A DNA stretch of 64,000 bases from Actinostola sp. cb2023. Lineage: Eukaryota; Cnidaria; Anthozoa; Actiniaria; Actinostolidae. Below are positions 1-11,395 of this stretch, in pieces. A program made the position numbers and the translations under genes. The first letter of the stretch is position 1; the number at the start of each line of letters is the position of its first letter. Below the pieces are notes generated by a model, which made no database searches, was not told where the DNA came from, and saw only the letters and a list, made by a program, of their open reading frames with translations. The stretch lies in assembly GCA_033675265.1 (NCBI GenBank), contig JAUJYZ010000813.1, positions 62,001 to 126,000 of the forward strand, written 5' to 3'.

Positions 1-1
1 A

Positions 2-1261
2 GATGTGGGTACAAACTGGGATGCCTTTAAGGCAGATTCGCGTGACTCTGTCAACAATTATGCGTGGTCAGTTGGAACAAAGGCAGGTCATCAAGACGTC
101 ATGAAGTTCAAGACAGCAGGACTAACCCTACAAGATATGGTGACACTGGCACCTAACGAACCCGACCTGAATGTCCTCGTTCCTGGAAACAAATATTACA
201 TCACTGTGAAGGGAACTTCAGTCAGTGGTTTATCCTCGACCCAGTCATCAAATGGATTTATAGTCGATACAACACCACCTATCAAATCTCACGTCAAGGT
301 AACTTTTGTCATTTCTGACTATTCAAATCGCAAGATTGATCTACGTATCGATTGGTCAGGAGTTAGCGACAATGAGAGTGGCATCTTGGACTCTGAGTTA
401 TGCGTAGGAACCACTCCAGGAAGCTGTATGACAAACAAAGTTTCTGCTGGAGCTGCGAGCACGGCGGTACTACCTTCATTTACACCAGTTTCATTGGCCA
501 GTTACTTTATCATGGTTCTGGTCACAAACAAAGCTGGTCTTACAACTACAATGACGTCAGATAAAATAAGCATTGATACGTCACCTCCGTCACGTGGTCA
601 AGTGATTGATGGAATTGGGCGGGATGTCAATTTCATGAAGACAACCCACAGTATGTCTATACAATGGGGTGGGTTTGAAGACAAGGACACAAGTGTCAAG
701 AACTGCACTTGGAGATTGATCGAACAATCTGCTTCAAGTGATGGATCGTACTTCGGTAACGATACAGTAGTTTTTGAAGAGTCAGTTCGTTCCAAGGGTA
801 AGGCAACACGTGGCGGTCTAGCCCTCAAACCTGGGTCTCGCTACATAAACCAGATCACGTGTGCTAATCGTGATGGCTTCGCTGCAACATCTTCTTCCAA
901 TGGCGTTGTCATTGATTTAACTTCCCCAATATCAAACACTGTTATTGATGGCTCTGACTTTCCTCACGACATCGATTTCACAAGCGAAACCTCCAAATTC
1001 ATCACAGCCTGGAAAGGGTTTACTGACAGCGAGAGTAGTATTATGGGATACAGATGGGCATTGGGGACTTCTCCTGGTAAAGATGATGTCATCAGTTTCC
1101 GTGACGTCGGAAAGCAGAAACAAGGAAAGGCAGAAAATCTCACTCTGTCTTCTGGTGGTCCATATTACGTCACAGTGGAAGGAACCAATCAAGCAGGATT
1201 ATCTTCTCAGGGCTGGTCAGACGGATTCATTGTTGATGTTTCTCCACCAGAAATATTAAAG
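2..1261 (+). CDS. Fibronectin-III-like repeat exon, 5' partial
   Basis: This is an open 420-codon exon entering from the left edge, in frame from base 2. It encodes about four repeats of roughly 105 residues. Each has the plan W..F.D.ES.I..Y.W..G, then YYVTV.G.N.AGL, then a joint such as IVDTTPP, IDTSPP, VIDLTSP or IVDVSPP. These are fibronectin-III/Ig-like extracellular repeats, and the same family is found in the giant gene on the other strand. The exon ends at TTAAAG followed by GTATCTAAG, a plausible phase-0 donor. Extracellular adhesion or scaffold function is inferred from the repeat family only. No signal peptide is visible because the gene begins outside the window. Confidence 0.8.
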
Positions 1262-1334
1262 GTATCTAAGTTTATACATTTGACTTATCAATCTTGTACT
1301 TTATATATGATTGGTTGTTTCTATTTGTCAACAG

Positions 1335-1943
1335 CTGACACGAGGCTTTCGTTCATGGTTGGGTCCACGTGACTTTATCTCAGCGACCTGGCAATCGTAT
1401 GACTTACAAAGTCAAATCAAGACTACAGAATACTGCATCGGTACCAGTCCTAACGGTTGTCAAACGAAACCAATGACGATGCTTCCTCACAACAGTACCA
1501 ACATTACATGCACCGACTGCACATTACATCACTTGGTCAAGTACTACGTCACGGTTCGAGTATGGAATCAAGCCGGTCTTTACACTGTAGCTACAACAGA
1601 AAAAGTACAGGCCGACTTCACCCCTCCCTTGCCTGGACAAGTCGTCCCTACAGATGACGTCATTTCCTGCACAAGCAATTGCAGTCTGATGTCCAATATT
1701 AGTGGATTTACAGACCAAGAGAGTGGATTAAACATTTGTCGATTTGCCATTCGTAACCATGATAAAAGATTCATCACTTCTTTTGTTCCCTTCAACCCCC
1801 CAACTCTCGCCAGTGCCAGAGGTTTGACACTGGAACATGGTCAGCGGTACTACACAATTGTAAGCTGCACGAACAACGTAGTACTGGAGACAAAGGTTTC
1901 CTCAGACATCGGCGTGTTAGTAGACGTCACTCCACCCACGAAG
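1335..1943 (+). CDS. Fibronectin-III-like repeat exon (second)
   Basis: The acceptor is TTTGTCAACAG followed by CTGACACGAG, and the donor is CACGAAG followed by GTAACTAGC. The 203 codons are phase 0 at both ends, so the exon joins directly to the block ending at 1261. It encodes two repeats with YCIGTSPNGC, YYVTVRVWNQAGL, ADFTPPLPG and VLVDVTPPTK. The donor region is duplicated about 119 bp downstream (around 2047-2143), leaving a second decayed copy of the exon end inside the intron. Confidence 0.78.
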
Positions 1944-2143
1944 GTAACTAGCAATTACGTCAGTGTTAAAGTAACAAACAGAGGTCAGCTCGAAGTATGG
2001 GTCTGGTCCAGAGTAGTCTTATTATTCTTATTAGTTCAAAATATGTCACTCCACCCACGAAGGTAACTAACAATTACTTCAGTATTAAAGTAACAGAGGT
2101 CAGCTCGAAGTACGAGTCTGGCCCAGAGTAGTCTTACTAGTCC
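1928..2143 (+). repeat. Tandem duplication of an exon/donor junction
   Basis: The stretch starting near 1928 (TCACTCCACCCACGAAGGTAACT) recurs from about 2047 with a few substitutions and small deletions. It includes the following GTCAGCTCGAAGTA and GTCCAGAGTAGTCTTA-type segments. The first copy is the real exon end. The second is intronic and keeps its own GT donor. Confidence 0.75.
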
Positions 2144-2232
2144 AAAATATATTCGCGTGAGTCCAAGGGGGAGGGGGTATGGGTCAGACAAATGTAGTTG
2201 GTGTTCAAAATATTTGTTATTTATTTCACCAG

Positions 2233-2616
2233 GGAGTTGTGATTGTCAGTCCTGATCGAACACACGATGTATTTGGCATCCATTCAAACTGTCATCTCTA
2301 CAATACGACACTGCGTATTCATTGGTCAGGATTCAACGACCCAGAAACAGGTATAACAGGTTTCCGTGTTGCGTTATCCAAACAAAACAGCTCCACAAGC
2401 GTTTTACCCCTAAAGGACGTTGGCATAACAACGAGTGCGTCCATTAATATAGATATCGATCAAGGCGTTTTCGCCAATGACATATTGTTTGTCACCGTCG
2501 AGGCCCGTAACGCGGCAGGACTGGCGAGCAAGGCAGAGTCACCTCCAACGCGTCTGGTATCAGCCAGTACGGACAGATACTTACAGGAAGGAGACTTCTT
2601 CTGTGTGAACGTTTGA
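2233..2616 (+). CDS. Fibronectin-III-like repeat exon, terminal or near-terminal
   Basis: The acceptor is ATTTCACCAG followed by GGAGTTGTG. It encodes one repeat with LRIHWSGFNDPETGI and VTVEARNAAGLASKAESPP. Two ends are possible. Reading on gives a stop at 2614-2616 after FFCVNV. Alternatively CGTCTG/GTATCAG at 2556 is a phase-0 donor that would match the phase-0 TSP1 exon at 11698. The bases after 2554 are the start of a tandem repeat, so the last 20 codons were multiplied downstream as non-coding minisatellite. I cannot decide between the two ends from sequence alone. Confidence 0.7.
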   Translation, partial: GVVIVSPDRTHDVFGIHSNCHLYNTTLRIHWSGFNDPETGITGFRVALSKQNSSTSVLPLKDVGITTSASINIDIDQGVFANDILFVTVEARNAAGLASKAESPPTRLVSASTDRYLQEGDFFCVNV

Positions 2617-3672
2617 CGTTATATAGGATATGAATCATACATAACAAGTACTAGGATATGAATCATACAAGTACTAGTTAACCAGCCATTAACGCACTGG
2701 TATCAGCCAGTACGGACAGATACTTACAGGAAGGAGACTTCTTCTGTGTGAACGTTTGACGTTATATAGGATATGAATCATAACAAGTACTAGGATATGA
2801 ATCATAACAAGTACTAGTTAACCAGCCATTAACGCACTGGTATCAGCCAGTACGGACAGATACTTACAGGAAGGAGACTTCTTCTGTGTGAACGTTTGAC
2901 GTTATATAGGATATGAATCATAACAAGTACTAGGATATGAATCATACAAGTACTAGTTAACCAGCCATTAACGCACTGGTATCAGCCAGTACGGACAGAT
3001 ACTTACAGGAAGGAGACTTCTTCTGTGTGAACGTTTGACGTTATATAGGATATGAATCATAACAAGTACTAGGATATGAATCATAACAAGTACTAGTTAA
3101 CCAGCCATTAACGCACTGGTATCAGCCAGTACGGACAGATACTTACAGGAAGGAGACTTCTTCTGTGTGAACGTTTGACGTTATATAGGATATGAATCAT
3201 AACAAGTACTAGGATATGAATCATACAAGTACTAGTTAACCAGCCATTAACGTACTGGTATCAGCCAGTACGGACAGATACTTACAGGAAGGAGACTTCT
3301 TCTGTGTGAACGTTTGACGTTATATAGGATATGAATCATAACAAGTACTAGGATATGAATCATACAAGTAGTAGTTAACCAGCCATTAACGCACTGGTAT
3401 CAGCCAGTACGGACAGATACTTACAGGAAGGAGACTTCTTCTGTGTGAACGTTTGACGTTATATAGGATATGAATCATAACAAGTACTAGGATATGAATC
3501 ATACAAGTATTAGTTAACCAGCCATTAACGCACTGGTATCAGCCAGTACGGACAGATACTTACAGGAAGGAGACTTCTTCTGTGTGAACGTTTGACGTTA
3601 TATAGGATATGAATCATAACAAGTACTAGGATATGAATCATACAAGTACTAGTTAACCAGCCATTTATGCAC
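2554..3672. repeat. Minisatellite, 8 copies of a 139-143 bp unit derived from an exon end
   Basis: Units start at 2554, 2697, 2837, 2976, 3116, 3255, 3394 and 3533. Each begins CTGGTATCAGCCAGTACGG and contains the terminal codons of the preceding exon, including the stop. Each also holds two internal copies of AGGATATGAATCATA. Copies are nearly identical, which indicates recent expansion or ongoing homogenisation. The first unit is partly coding if the exon runs to 2616. Confidence 0.92.
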
Positions 3673-3768
3673 TTGTATATAGATAAATAAGTAATGTCGT
3701 AGAAGTGTATTCCCAATTCTCGTTACAGTCGTCTAGATTACTGTATACCTACAAGTATGTGTACTGTA

Positions 3769-3975
3769 TAGAGTCGTTTTCGTATGAGTGGGAAACCTAC
3801 GTCACGGAGTTACGGTCACGGTACGGAATCGAAGACATTGTATTCATCCAATCACAGCGCGCAAAATCATCGCTCAACCAATCAGAATGCTTGGATACGG
3901 CATGATGGCGCGATACGGTCACGGTACGGCACGAACCATACCGTAACTACTTCCCACTCAGACGAAAACGACTAT
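3769..3975. mobile_element. MITE, GTCGTTTTCGT family, copy 1
   Basis: Terminal inverted repeats start TATAGAGTCGTTTTCGTATG on the left and read TATAGTCGTTTTCGTCTG inward from the right. The interior contains CCAATCACAGCGCGC and CCAATCAGAATGC. Relatives occur at about 35552-35697 and, left-truncated, at about 56913-57060. There is no coding capacity. Confidence 0.7.
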
Positions 3976-5100
3976 ATCTACTATAAGTAGCTGTATAATT
4001 GTTGCACACTTGCAGTGTCATCTAAAACGACAACAGATCGAAACAATAATAGAACTTTGATGTTGTAGATTTGCAACCATACATATAGTTGCAGGTAGTC
4101 TTGATTAATGCATACTGTTGTCACACACATAAATTGATAAAGTAATCTTACAACATGTGAAAGATACTCCAACGAAGGACTAACGTCCGAAACGACATTA
4201 ACATTAGTGGGTTCCTTTTTACACGGTATCAAAGTTTCATTCTACACACTTGAACACTTGCCCGTAGATCATTTGAGCACTGCTCCATTCAGAATATCAT
4301 TGTAGAGTTATATCATTGTAGACCGAGTTATATCATGCGACAGGCTGGATCGAAGAATTAGGGTGAATACAATTCCTTATGATGTTAAACTAGCAAAATA
4401 TGACTGCAGTAGTACTCTGGTGAAACAATTTCATTGAAAAATAGAAAGGTGTTAAGGGAGTCTCAGGCAGTGCTTGGTATGGATCTTTTATTCAGGCAGA
4501 TCTGACGTGCAACTAGTTGTCTATCACAATCAATGTCAGTTTGATGAAGGTTCGTGATTGGATATATAGTATACGTATCCTATCCCCAGTGAAGCCTTAC
4601 TTCACAATGCCTATGAATCCATTAAGATATGGGGAAAAGCGAGTCCATAGGCAAGAAATTTAGGCTTCACCCGCGAATATGGTGGGAGGGGTACGGGAGG
4701 GGAAAAAGCGAAACACTTCAATCTTTTTGTACCCGGGACACCACAAAACTAGGTGAATCAATTATTTACTTCGTTTGCCCAGCGCGACTTCGCCGTCTAG
4801 ATGTTATACTATTGTTAGGTTGATTAGAATATCTCATAAACATAAATATAATGGATGACATCGAGCAAACAAAATGATTTTTGAGATATTTCAAAGGCAA
4901 GGAAAATCCAAGCAAAAGCGAAATCTACAGGTGCATGGTACTGAGTCAGACATGAGTCCATGAAGTGCTATAACATAGTTACGATATAACGCGCGCTCTG
5001 ATTGGCTTGCTAGCTATGAACAAAAAATGAATGGAGCACGCGTATGGAGCACGCTCACGTCAACATCGGGGAAAAAATCTTCACAACTTTTTTCTCCAGC
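3976..5100. other. Intergenic or intronic DNA, no feature recognised
   Basis: I see only short open frames without family signatures. The only local oddity is a purine-rich patch with repeated GGGAGGGG around 4680-4705. Confidence 0.5.
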
Positions 5101-5121
5101 TTTTGTACAATATTTAACAGT

Positions 5122-5996
5122 ATGGATCTTAATAATTATCCAATATTTGACGTTGATTTGGATGTTTCTGAGAATCAGATGTCAATAGTGTCAACGGGAA
5201 ATGAAATAAATTAAAGAATTAAACGAGGCGCAATGCCAAAACAACTTAGCCGTTTGCAAATTGCAAGTCTATTCGAGGGCGAAGAACAACTTCAACAACT
5301 ATCGATTTGTATGACAAACATCCAGAAAAGAAAAGAAAGACAACGAACTGCATGGTGTGTGTCAACAGTGAATATTTATTTTACCAAAAAAATCTAAGGC
5401 ATAAGTACAGTATTTTAGACGTAAAAATAGTACCATACGCTCGTGCGAGTTTCAACATGTACAATGTCAACAAATTGAAGATCAAAACAATGCAAACAGT
5501 AAAGACAAATATGGCCGAATGTATGAGACAGAACACAAGAATGGCGGCTACAAACCTCTGAAGTTCTACTTGATGAAGGTCAATCCGCAGCAACAGCTTT
5601 TTTTCCAATAATACAATATCCAGGAAAAAAACTGGGTACCGACCAACGAGTACGACAACAAACCATAACACGATGAAAGAAATCAGCTCAATTGTCTCGT
5701 GTTTACACCACTGAACCATTCAGTACGAGTTACAGCTATCACCCTATGGCTATGGTCAAATGCTGGTGTACCAAATCATCATATTGTGCCTTTTCTGGCG
5801 ATTTCAAGTTACAGCAATGAGCAAAGCTGGGCACATTTCACATTACAACAATCGGCCATCGACCGCTCAGCTCCATCACTGCAGCGAAGTGTTGTCTCAA
5901 AGCCTCCAGAGAGCATCCAGTGCAGTTGTCCCAGTGCAACCACAGGTAGCCCAAGCTCACTGTTTGTGGCTATTTACTACAGATATATGTGACTAA
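5122..5996 (+). pseudogene. Decayed Crypton-type tyrosine recombinase
   Basis: Near the right end, one frame reads NHSVRVTAIT followed by SNAGVPNHHIV. This matches the HxLR..IT...G.P...I segment of eukaryotic tyrosine recombinases. After one frameshift around 5820 the next frame reads ISHYNNRPSTAQLHHCSEVL, the expected C-terminal continuation with the Tyr-containing HYN.RPS box. An ATG at 5122 opens a short acidic stretch (MDLNNYPIFDVDLDVSENQM) that could be the old N-terminus, but the middle has been lost or replaced. This is a dead relic, and its relation to the intact Crypton at 17 kb is only at superfamily level. Confidence 0.55.
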
Positions 5997-6213
5997 ACGA
6001 AACATGGAATAAAATCGTTGAATTTTAATAATATCCCATAAGACTTACATGGTGTCTTCTTTATATACTTGGTTATCCTCCTGCTGAGTTACAGCGAATT
6101 TCGTTAAGGTTTAGCTGCTTTTCCCTTGCCTGTGGGTTAGGAGAATTTGTCAAAATGATCATATAAAATAAACAAGTTTTTGATGTACAAAAGCCATGAC
6201 TACGTTATAAAAG

Positions 6214-6375
6214 CAATGGTCAATGCTTAGCTGTGCGTATATCCAGTTATGGATGCACGCGGGAGGTTGCCTAAGCACTCAAGAAGCTAGAGTCCTCGTG
6301 CGACTCTTACGCTTCTTTCGCAACCTCCCGCGTGCATCCATAACTGGATATACGCACGCTAAGCATTGACCATTC
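6214..6375. mobile_element. Small foldback element
   Basis: Two arms of about 58 bp (6214-6271 and 6319-6375) are near-perfect inverted copies, starting GCAATGGTCAATGCTTAGC on the left. They are separated by a loop of about 47 bp. The hairpin would be very stable, and there is no coding content. Confidence 0.8.
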
Positions 6376-6596
6376 CTTAGATGACGATAATTTCTTTAGA
6401 AAGAAGTTCCATATAATTGTTTATGTTTTGTGCAGTACGCTCTATACTTGTGTTTATAAATATACATATATTATACGCCATTATACTGATTTTTTTGACA
6501 AAAAAAAAGTAAAAGTTGATATCGGCATAGGAATGATAAAAGGCCCGCCTTTTAACCACCCAAAAAATTAAGAAATCCTGACCAAAATTAAGAAGT

Positions 6597-6735
6597 CTTT
6601 TTCTCTTTTTCTTTCTTCTGTTTCTCTGGGGATTTTTTCTTCCTTCCTTTCGTCTTTCTCTCTCTATCCTTCTTCCTTCCTTTCGTCTTTCTCTCTCTCT
6701 CTCTTTTCCTTTCTTTCTTTCTTCCTTTCTTTCTC
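6597..6735. repeat. Polypyrimidine tract
   Basis: A long CT-rich stretch on the + strand is built of TTTC, TTCC and TCTC runs. Open frames across it (Arg/Lys/Glu-rich on the - strand) are composition artefacts. Such tracts can form triplex DNA, but nothing else supports a role here. Confidence 0.8.
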
Positions 6736-6739
6736 TAAT

Positions 6740-7030
6740 ATACACCTATTCTAAAAATCGTTGTCCCCGCCGAAAGCAACAAGCAAGAAGCTGACGACCG
6801 CAAAGAACTTTGGGACTTTCTCCTTATTCATTTATTCATCTGTAGACATTTTTACAACATGCATTTTCAAGTGGCCGAATAGTTCCAAATGATTGCTATT
6901 CAACGCTCGTAGAGATCTCAAGTACCACGGATAAATTAATTAATTAGTTGATTCCCAAAGTCCTTTGCGGTCGTCAGCTTCTTGCTTGTTGCTTTCGGCC
7001 CGGACAACGATATTTGGAATAGGTGTATAT
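6740..7030. mobile_element. MITE with about 75-bp terminal inverted repeats
   Basis: The left arm starts ATACACCTATTCTAAAAATC and contains GCAACAAGCAAGAAGCTGAC. The right arm is its inverse, ending GAATAGGTGTATAT. Arms are about 90 percent alike and there is no coding capacity. It lies just upstream of the P-like transposase gene. Confidence 0.8.
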
Positions 7031-7205
7031 CAAATCATGAAATGTGACAAAAAGGTTTTGAACACCCCAAAGTTCGGTTATCGTCTTCAGTGAAATATAC
7101 AACTGAAAAACCTGATTGTAATATACAATATCTGTCAATTTAGTTTTCCCGCCTTTGTGGATTCTTTCAAACCACATGCTCAGTAGTTAATTTCAAAGTT
7201 CAAAA

Positions 7206-9745
7206 ATGGAAGAAGTTCAAGCGGATATGGAAAAAAGACAACTTTCGACGCCCACTAAACCACTTAGTAAAAGGTGGGCACATTTTGATACTCCCGTTAA
7301 AGTAAGACAAGCTTTGAGAGAGTTACAGTGCAAGGAAAATGGTTCAAATTTCGTTTACTTTGGAGACTCACAAATTACATGTACTCAGAAAACGCGTGGT
7401 GAACCATCATATTGCGAAAATACTAGCTATAAAGAAGACAGAGGTCATGAACAAGCTAGCCATACTGCATACAATACAACACATAAGCCATCTACTGCAT
7501 ATCACTCAGCTTCCCTGCTTATGTTCAGAACTGGTTATTCTTTGGTTGAAGAAGAATTGTTACTTTATTCACTTGTGTGCACTGCCTTTCCAGAAAATGG
7601 TTTCAACATTAAAGCCAAATCTGCTGAGAAATATAACCCAATCATCTGTGCTATTGAAAGTCTGTATCATATTCACTTCAACAATTATGATTTAAGGAAC
7701 TATTTCCATCGTGTGACCCATAATTCGGTGAAAGATCTGGGTAAAAAAGAGATGAGATTGAGGAATTGAAAAGTTTTATAAGTGGGCAATGTTTAAAAGT
7801 TAGAGAGTCAAATGATGAAAGTTCTGGCCCCAGCAAAGCCAAGACATCTCTAGAAAAGTTTCAAGATTCTGAGTCATTGATCATTGACAAAATCACAGAA
7901 TTGCATATCCTAGAGAAATTCCCCCAATGGAAGGCTAATTACAATGACATTAACAAGTCAGCTCATCTATTCTTTTTTTCTGGGAATGATGGTTATGCTC
8001 AAGTTGAAGTGATAATTAACAGTGACTACACATGGGTTATTATGCTGGAAGGCAAACTGAAATGCATTGCCAATTTAGAATGGGCTGATATCCCCAGTCC
8101 TATAACAGCAGTTTCAGATTTGCAAGAATTGTTGTCAGTCATTCAAAGTGCTCATATTTGTAAAGGCTGCCCATTTGAGCCTTATGAAGTCATTACACCA
8201 AGTGACAACAGTCAACCAGTATTTTTCACAAAGAATAAAGAAGCTGGGGCTTATGTTGGACACAATCTCTCACATTTTCATGAAAAAGTGATTCGATCAA
8301 CTGGTTGTGTAGTGTCTCTCCCTGGAAATGATGACTTGGTCTGTGGTAAGGTTATGTGTGATGTTTGTGTTAAAACAGAACATTACTTGCGAACAAAAAA
8401 ATCCAGATTCAATAAAAAATGTCCACTTGAAGACAAAGAAGTATCAGCTGGCACTTGTAACCCTCAACATAATTTTGCAATTGCTTACATGAGTGAAGAG
8501 GAACTGCTTAGTATTACCAGAAATCAGTCAGCAGAATTAAGAAAACTACATAAACAGGTAAAACCACAGGTAGCCCAAGGTATCTATGAGAGGCTTGTTA
8601 TCGAGCTGTTTAAAGGCTTTGTATGGGACCTTAGGCTCTGGTCGATAACTCCGTAAATAATAAAGCCAATGAACTCTAACCTTCCTGTAGTGTTGTTTGT
8701 GTCGTTGTTGATCTCTGGTAGCGATTTTTAGTAGGGGGAGAGCTCAGCTAACAATCGCCGGAATGACCTGAAATCGCTACCAGAGATCAACAACGATACA
8801 AACAACACTACAGGAAGGTTAGAGTTCATTGGCTTTATTATTTACGGAGTTATCGACCAGAACCTAAGGTCCCATACAAAGCCTTTTAAAAACAGCTCGA
8901 TAACAAGCCTCTCATAGATACCTTGGGCTACCTGTGGTAAAACGATTGGAGAAACACAGAGAAAAGATGAGTGAAGTTGGTGATAAGACAGATATGGATT
9001 TCAAATTTATGTTTGAAAAGTTAAATAAAGGACTAAGTTCAAAACGAGAGAGGCTTGAAAATCCAGTATGTATGTGGAAAAGGTGTTACAGTGAAAAGTT
9101 TTCAGATGTTGAATGTCTTTATAGCCATGTCAAAGAACACATTCCTGACACTGATAGTTCTATTGCACCAGTGGCTCGCATGTACATGTATGTTTGTTTG
9201 TGGGGAGAATGTGATAAAAAAATTTCGAAGAAAAAGCTGTTGCAGCACACTGGCAGTACACATGATATGTTCTTTGAAATTCTCTTGAAAGATCAGGCAA
9301 AAGCTCTTACGATGCCATCAAAACAAATGCGCTGGCATCCTTTGATTATCAAATGGTGTTTGAGGTTGTACAGTAAATCACACTCAATGTATGATGATAT
9401 AAGAGAATCTGGATTCATCAAACTTCCAAGTGGTAGAACACTGAATGATTATAAAAATTGTTGCTCTCCCAAGTCTGGCTGGAATACAGAAAACATACAA
9501 GCAATGAAAAACAAATTTGAAAATTTGAAACTAAAGAAAGCTGCCAAGATTGGTGCATTTCTATTTGATGAGGTGAAGATTAAGGAAGGGCTTGTACTTG
9601 GGAATTAATTGGATTTACTGACCTTGACAGCATTGAAGATGACTATGACAGTAAACGTTCCTCTACAAATGACCAACCAAAAGCAAAACTTGCCACATAT
9701 GTCTTACAGTTCTTCTTTAAGAGCTTATTTGCTAAGTTAATTTGA
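7206..9745 (+). pseudogene. P-element/THAP9-like transposase, broken and truncated
   Basis: Three open segments make one ancestral protein. Segment 7206-7769 starts at an ATG. A one-base loss in the A-run around 7743-7748 shifts the frame to segment 7766-8563. A foldback MITE (8564-8937) interrupts it, and the frame resumes exactly at 8943. The segment from 8943 carries two C2H2-like fingers (C..RC...H...H and C..EC...H....H, about 9070-9270). These are followed by the conserved RWHPLIIKWCLRLYSKS and SGFIKLPSGRTLNDY box, then FLFDEVKIKEGLV, the start of the RNase-H-like catalytic fold with its first Asp. A further frameshift near 9600-9605 precedes ELIGFTDLDSIED and YVLQFFFKSLF, after which homology stops. 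No THAP finger is recognisable at the N-terminus. The gene is a dead DNA transposon. Confidence 0.75.
8564..8937. mobile_element. Foldback MITE inserted in the transposase gene
   Basis: This 374-bp element has arms of about 170 bp. It starts CCACAGGTAGCCCAAGG and ends CCTTGGGCTACCTGTGG. It is flanked by 5-bp direct repeats TAAAA at 8559-8563 and 8938-8942. Removing the element plus one TAAAA rejoins the transposase frame (HKQVK/RLEKH) without loss, so the target duplication is secure. Confidence 0.93.
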
Positions 9746-9814
9746 TTAACTTATTAGCTAACACCGGATAACTAACTATACGTTTGGCAGAGAGCGGACT
9801 GGAACATAAATTCA

Positions 9815-9900
9815 AATCGAAACGTTCGTTTGGCCAGGAATCAACTTACTGGCAGAAGGCCAGAAAGGTCAATGATACGAAACGTTCGTTTGGCCAGGCA
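9815..9900. repeat. Direct repeat pair with GAAACGTTCG palindromic core
   Basis: CGAAACGTTCGTTTGGCCAGG occurs twice, at about 9819 and 9877. The copies could be subterminal repeats of the P-like element, which would place its right end nearby, but no matching left end was found. Confidence 0.5.
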
Positions 9901-10010
9901 ACTAATAGGGGACAAACAAGAATAAGAATCGACAACAGATAAGTACAACTCGTAGCATATTTATTACTATTCAAATACACACAATGTCTTTGTCCTAGCG
10001 CCCTTGCAGA

Positions 10011-10802
10011 GACCGTCATTTTCTGCGTTTCACCTGGAAGGGTACTCTTTACGAGTTTACATGTTTACCGTTCGGTTATAGCTTGGCACCGAGGACCTTT
10101 ACCAAAATCCTTAAACCAGTTTATGCGTCTTTAAGGTTTCGTAATATTCGGGTCATATTTTACATTGACGATACACTAGTCATCGGGAGCACAAGCGAGG
10201 AATGCTCGCAGCACGTGCGAGAGGTTTGTGACTCGTTATCTCGACTCGGATTTACGATCAATACGGTTAAATCCCATCTCATTCCTGCACAGACTATTTC
10301 ATTTCTCGGTTTTGTCGTCGATTCTGTGTCGATGAGTTTATCGCTCCCCATCGATAAGGTGGACGTTATCGTATCTTCCTGCCGCCGATTGTTGAACAAT
10401 CCATCTCCTTGTATCCGAGACATAGCTCACGTTACGGGTTTGCTGGTGTCAGCGTTTCGTGCCGTCAAATACATGCGACTTTTCTACCGATCAGTTGAGC
10501 TTTGCAAATCCCATCTGATTTCAAAAGGTGCAGGCCGCTTTAAGCCTTCGTGCTCGTACCTGGCTCGTACCGATCTCGAGTGGGTTGTTAATAACATCCG
10601 GGCTCATAACGGATTACCCATAATTCCTCCTCCCGTGGACTTTTCGATCGAAAGCGATGCTAGTCTACTGGGGTGGGGCGCCTGTCGTGATGATGGATTA
10701 AGCACGGGCGGCCCCTGGTCCAGATGCGAAGCTCTCCACCACATTAGGTGGAACAGACGATATGCCAACGGATTGCTGTCTATTATCAAATGGAAGCCGG
10801 AG
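10011..10802 (+). pseudogene. DIRS-type retrotransposon RT/RNase H fragment
   Basis: One open frame covers the RT palm from FTCLPFGYSLAPRTF through the catalytic FYIDDTLVIG, FTINTVKSHLIPAQTISFLG and the thumb. It runs into an RNase H start with SDASLLGWGACRDDG. The order and motifs fit DIRS/Ngaro elements rather than LINE or Gypsy. The N-terminal part of the RT, the methyltransferase-like domain and the tyrosine recombinase are missing, so this is a truncated copy. There are no stops across about 264 codons, which suggests it is not very old. Confidence 0.8.
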
Positions 10803-11196
10803 TAATATTTAATTTGCACTATTACCAATTAGTAAATGTAGTTGTATTTTACTAAACTTCTTAAAGTGGTTCATGTTATTGCAAGACTCATGATTCTCGA
10901 CAAAAGCCTCAACATCTCAAATAAATTATCTTCAGATTAAACGCTCTTCTAGAAATAATAGAAAATAGAGAGAAATTTGCTTCGAGTTACGTCGTGACGG
11001 TCAATGCAACGCGGCTTCGATATTCTATTTTGAGAAACATGGCCGACGATTCTTGTGATAGTTCAGACTACGTTGAAATTTCTTTATTTCAAGAAAATGA
11101 AATACCAATCACGTGGAATTGACGATAGGCCAACGGATTGATGAGTGATGATTCAAGAAAGGATAACATTTGCACTACCTATTACTAATTAGTATT

Positions 11197-11395
11197 TCTA
11201 GGTTTGGATATTGAGGGAAAGTTAAAGTCCTGTAAAGATACCCATAAAGTTATTCTGAGCGTTAGCCCTAGAAATAAAGAGTCCCTTAGGTGCAGGTCTG
11301 TAATACAGCGTGCTGGTGACGTGCACCAACCTGTTGTGTGAGAGGTCCAGAGTTGGATCCCGGATCAACACATCTGTATCGACTTTTCTCTGTTC
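11197..11395. repeat. Short dispersed repeat with tRNA-like box, copy 1
   Basis: Bases 11205-11283 match the reverse complement of about 34556-34645 (GGGAAAGTTAAAG, AAAGATACCCATA, GTTATTCTGA, CGTTAGCCCTAGAA). Next to it lies GTCCAGAGTTGGATCCCGG, which resembles a pol III B box. A tRNA-derived SINE is possible. Confidence 0.4.

Noticed and set aside
6377..6745. Arg/Lys/Glu-rich 122-codon frame
   Set aside because: It is produced by the CT-rich tract.
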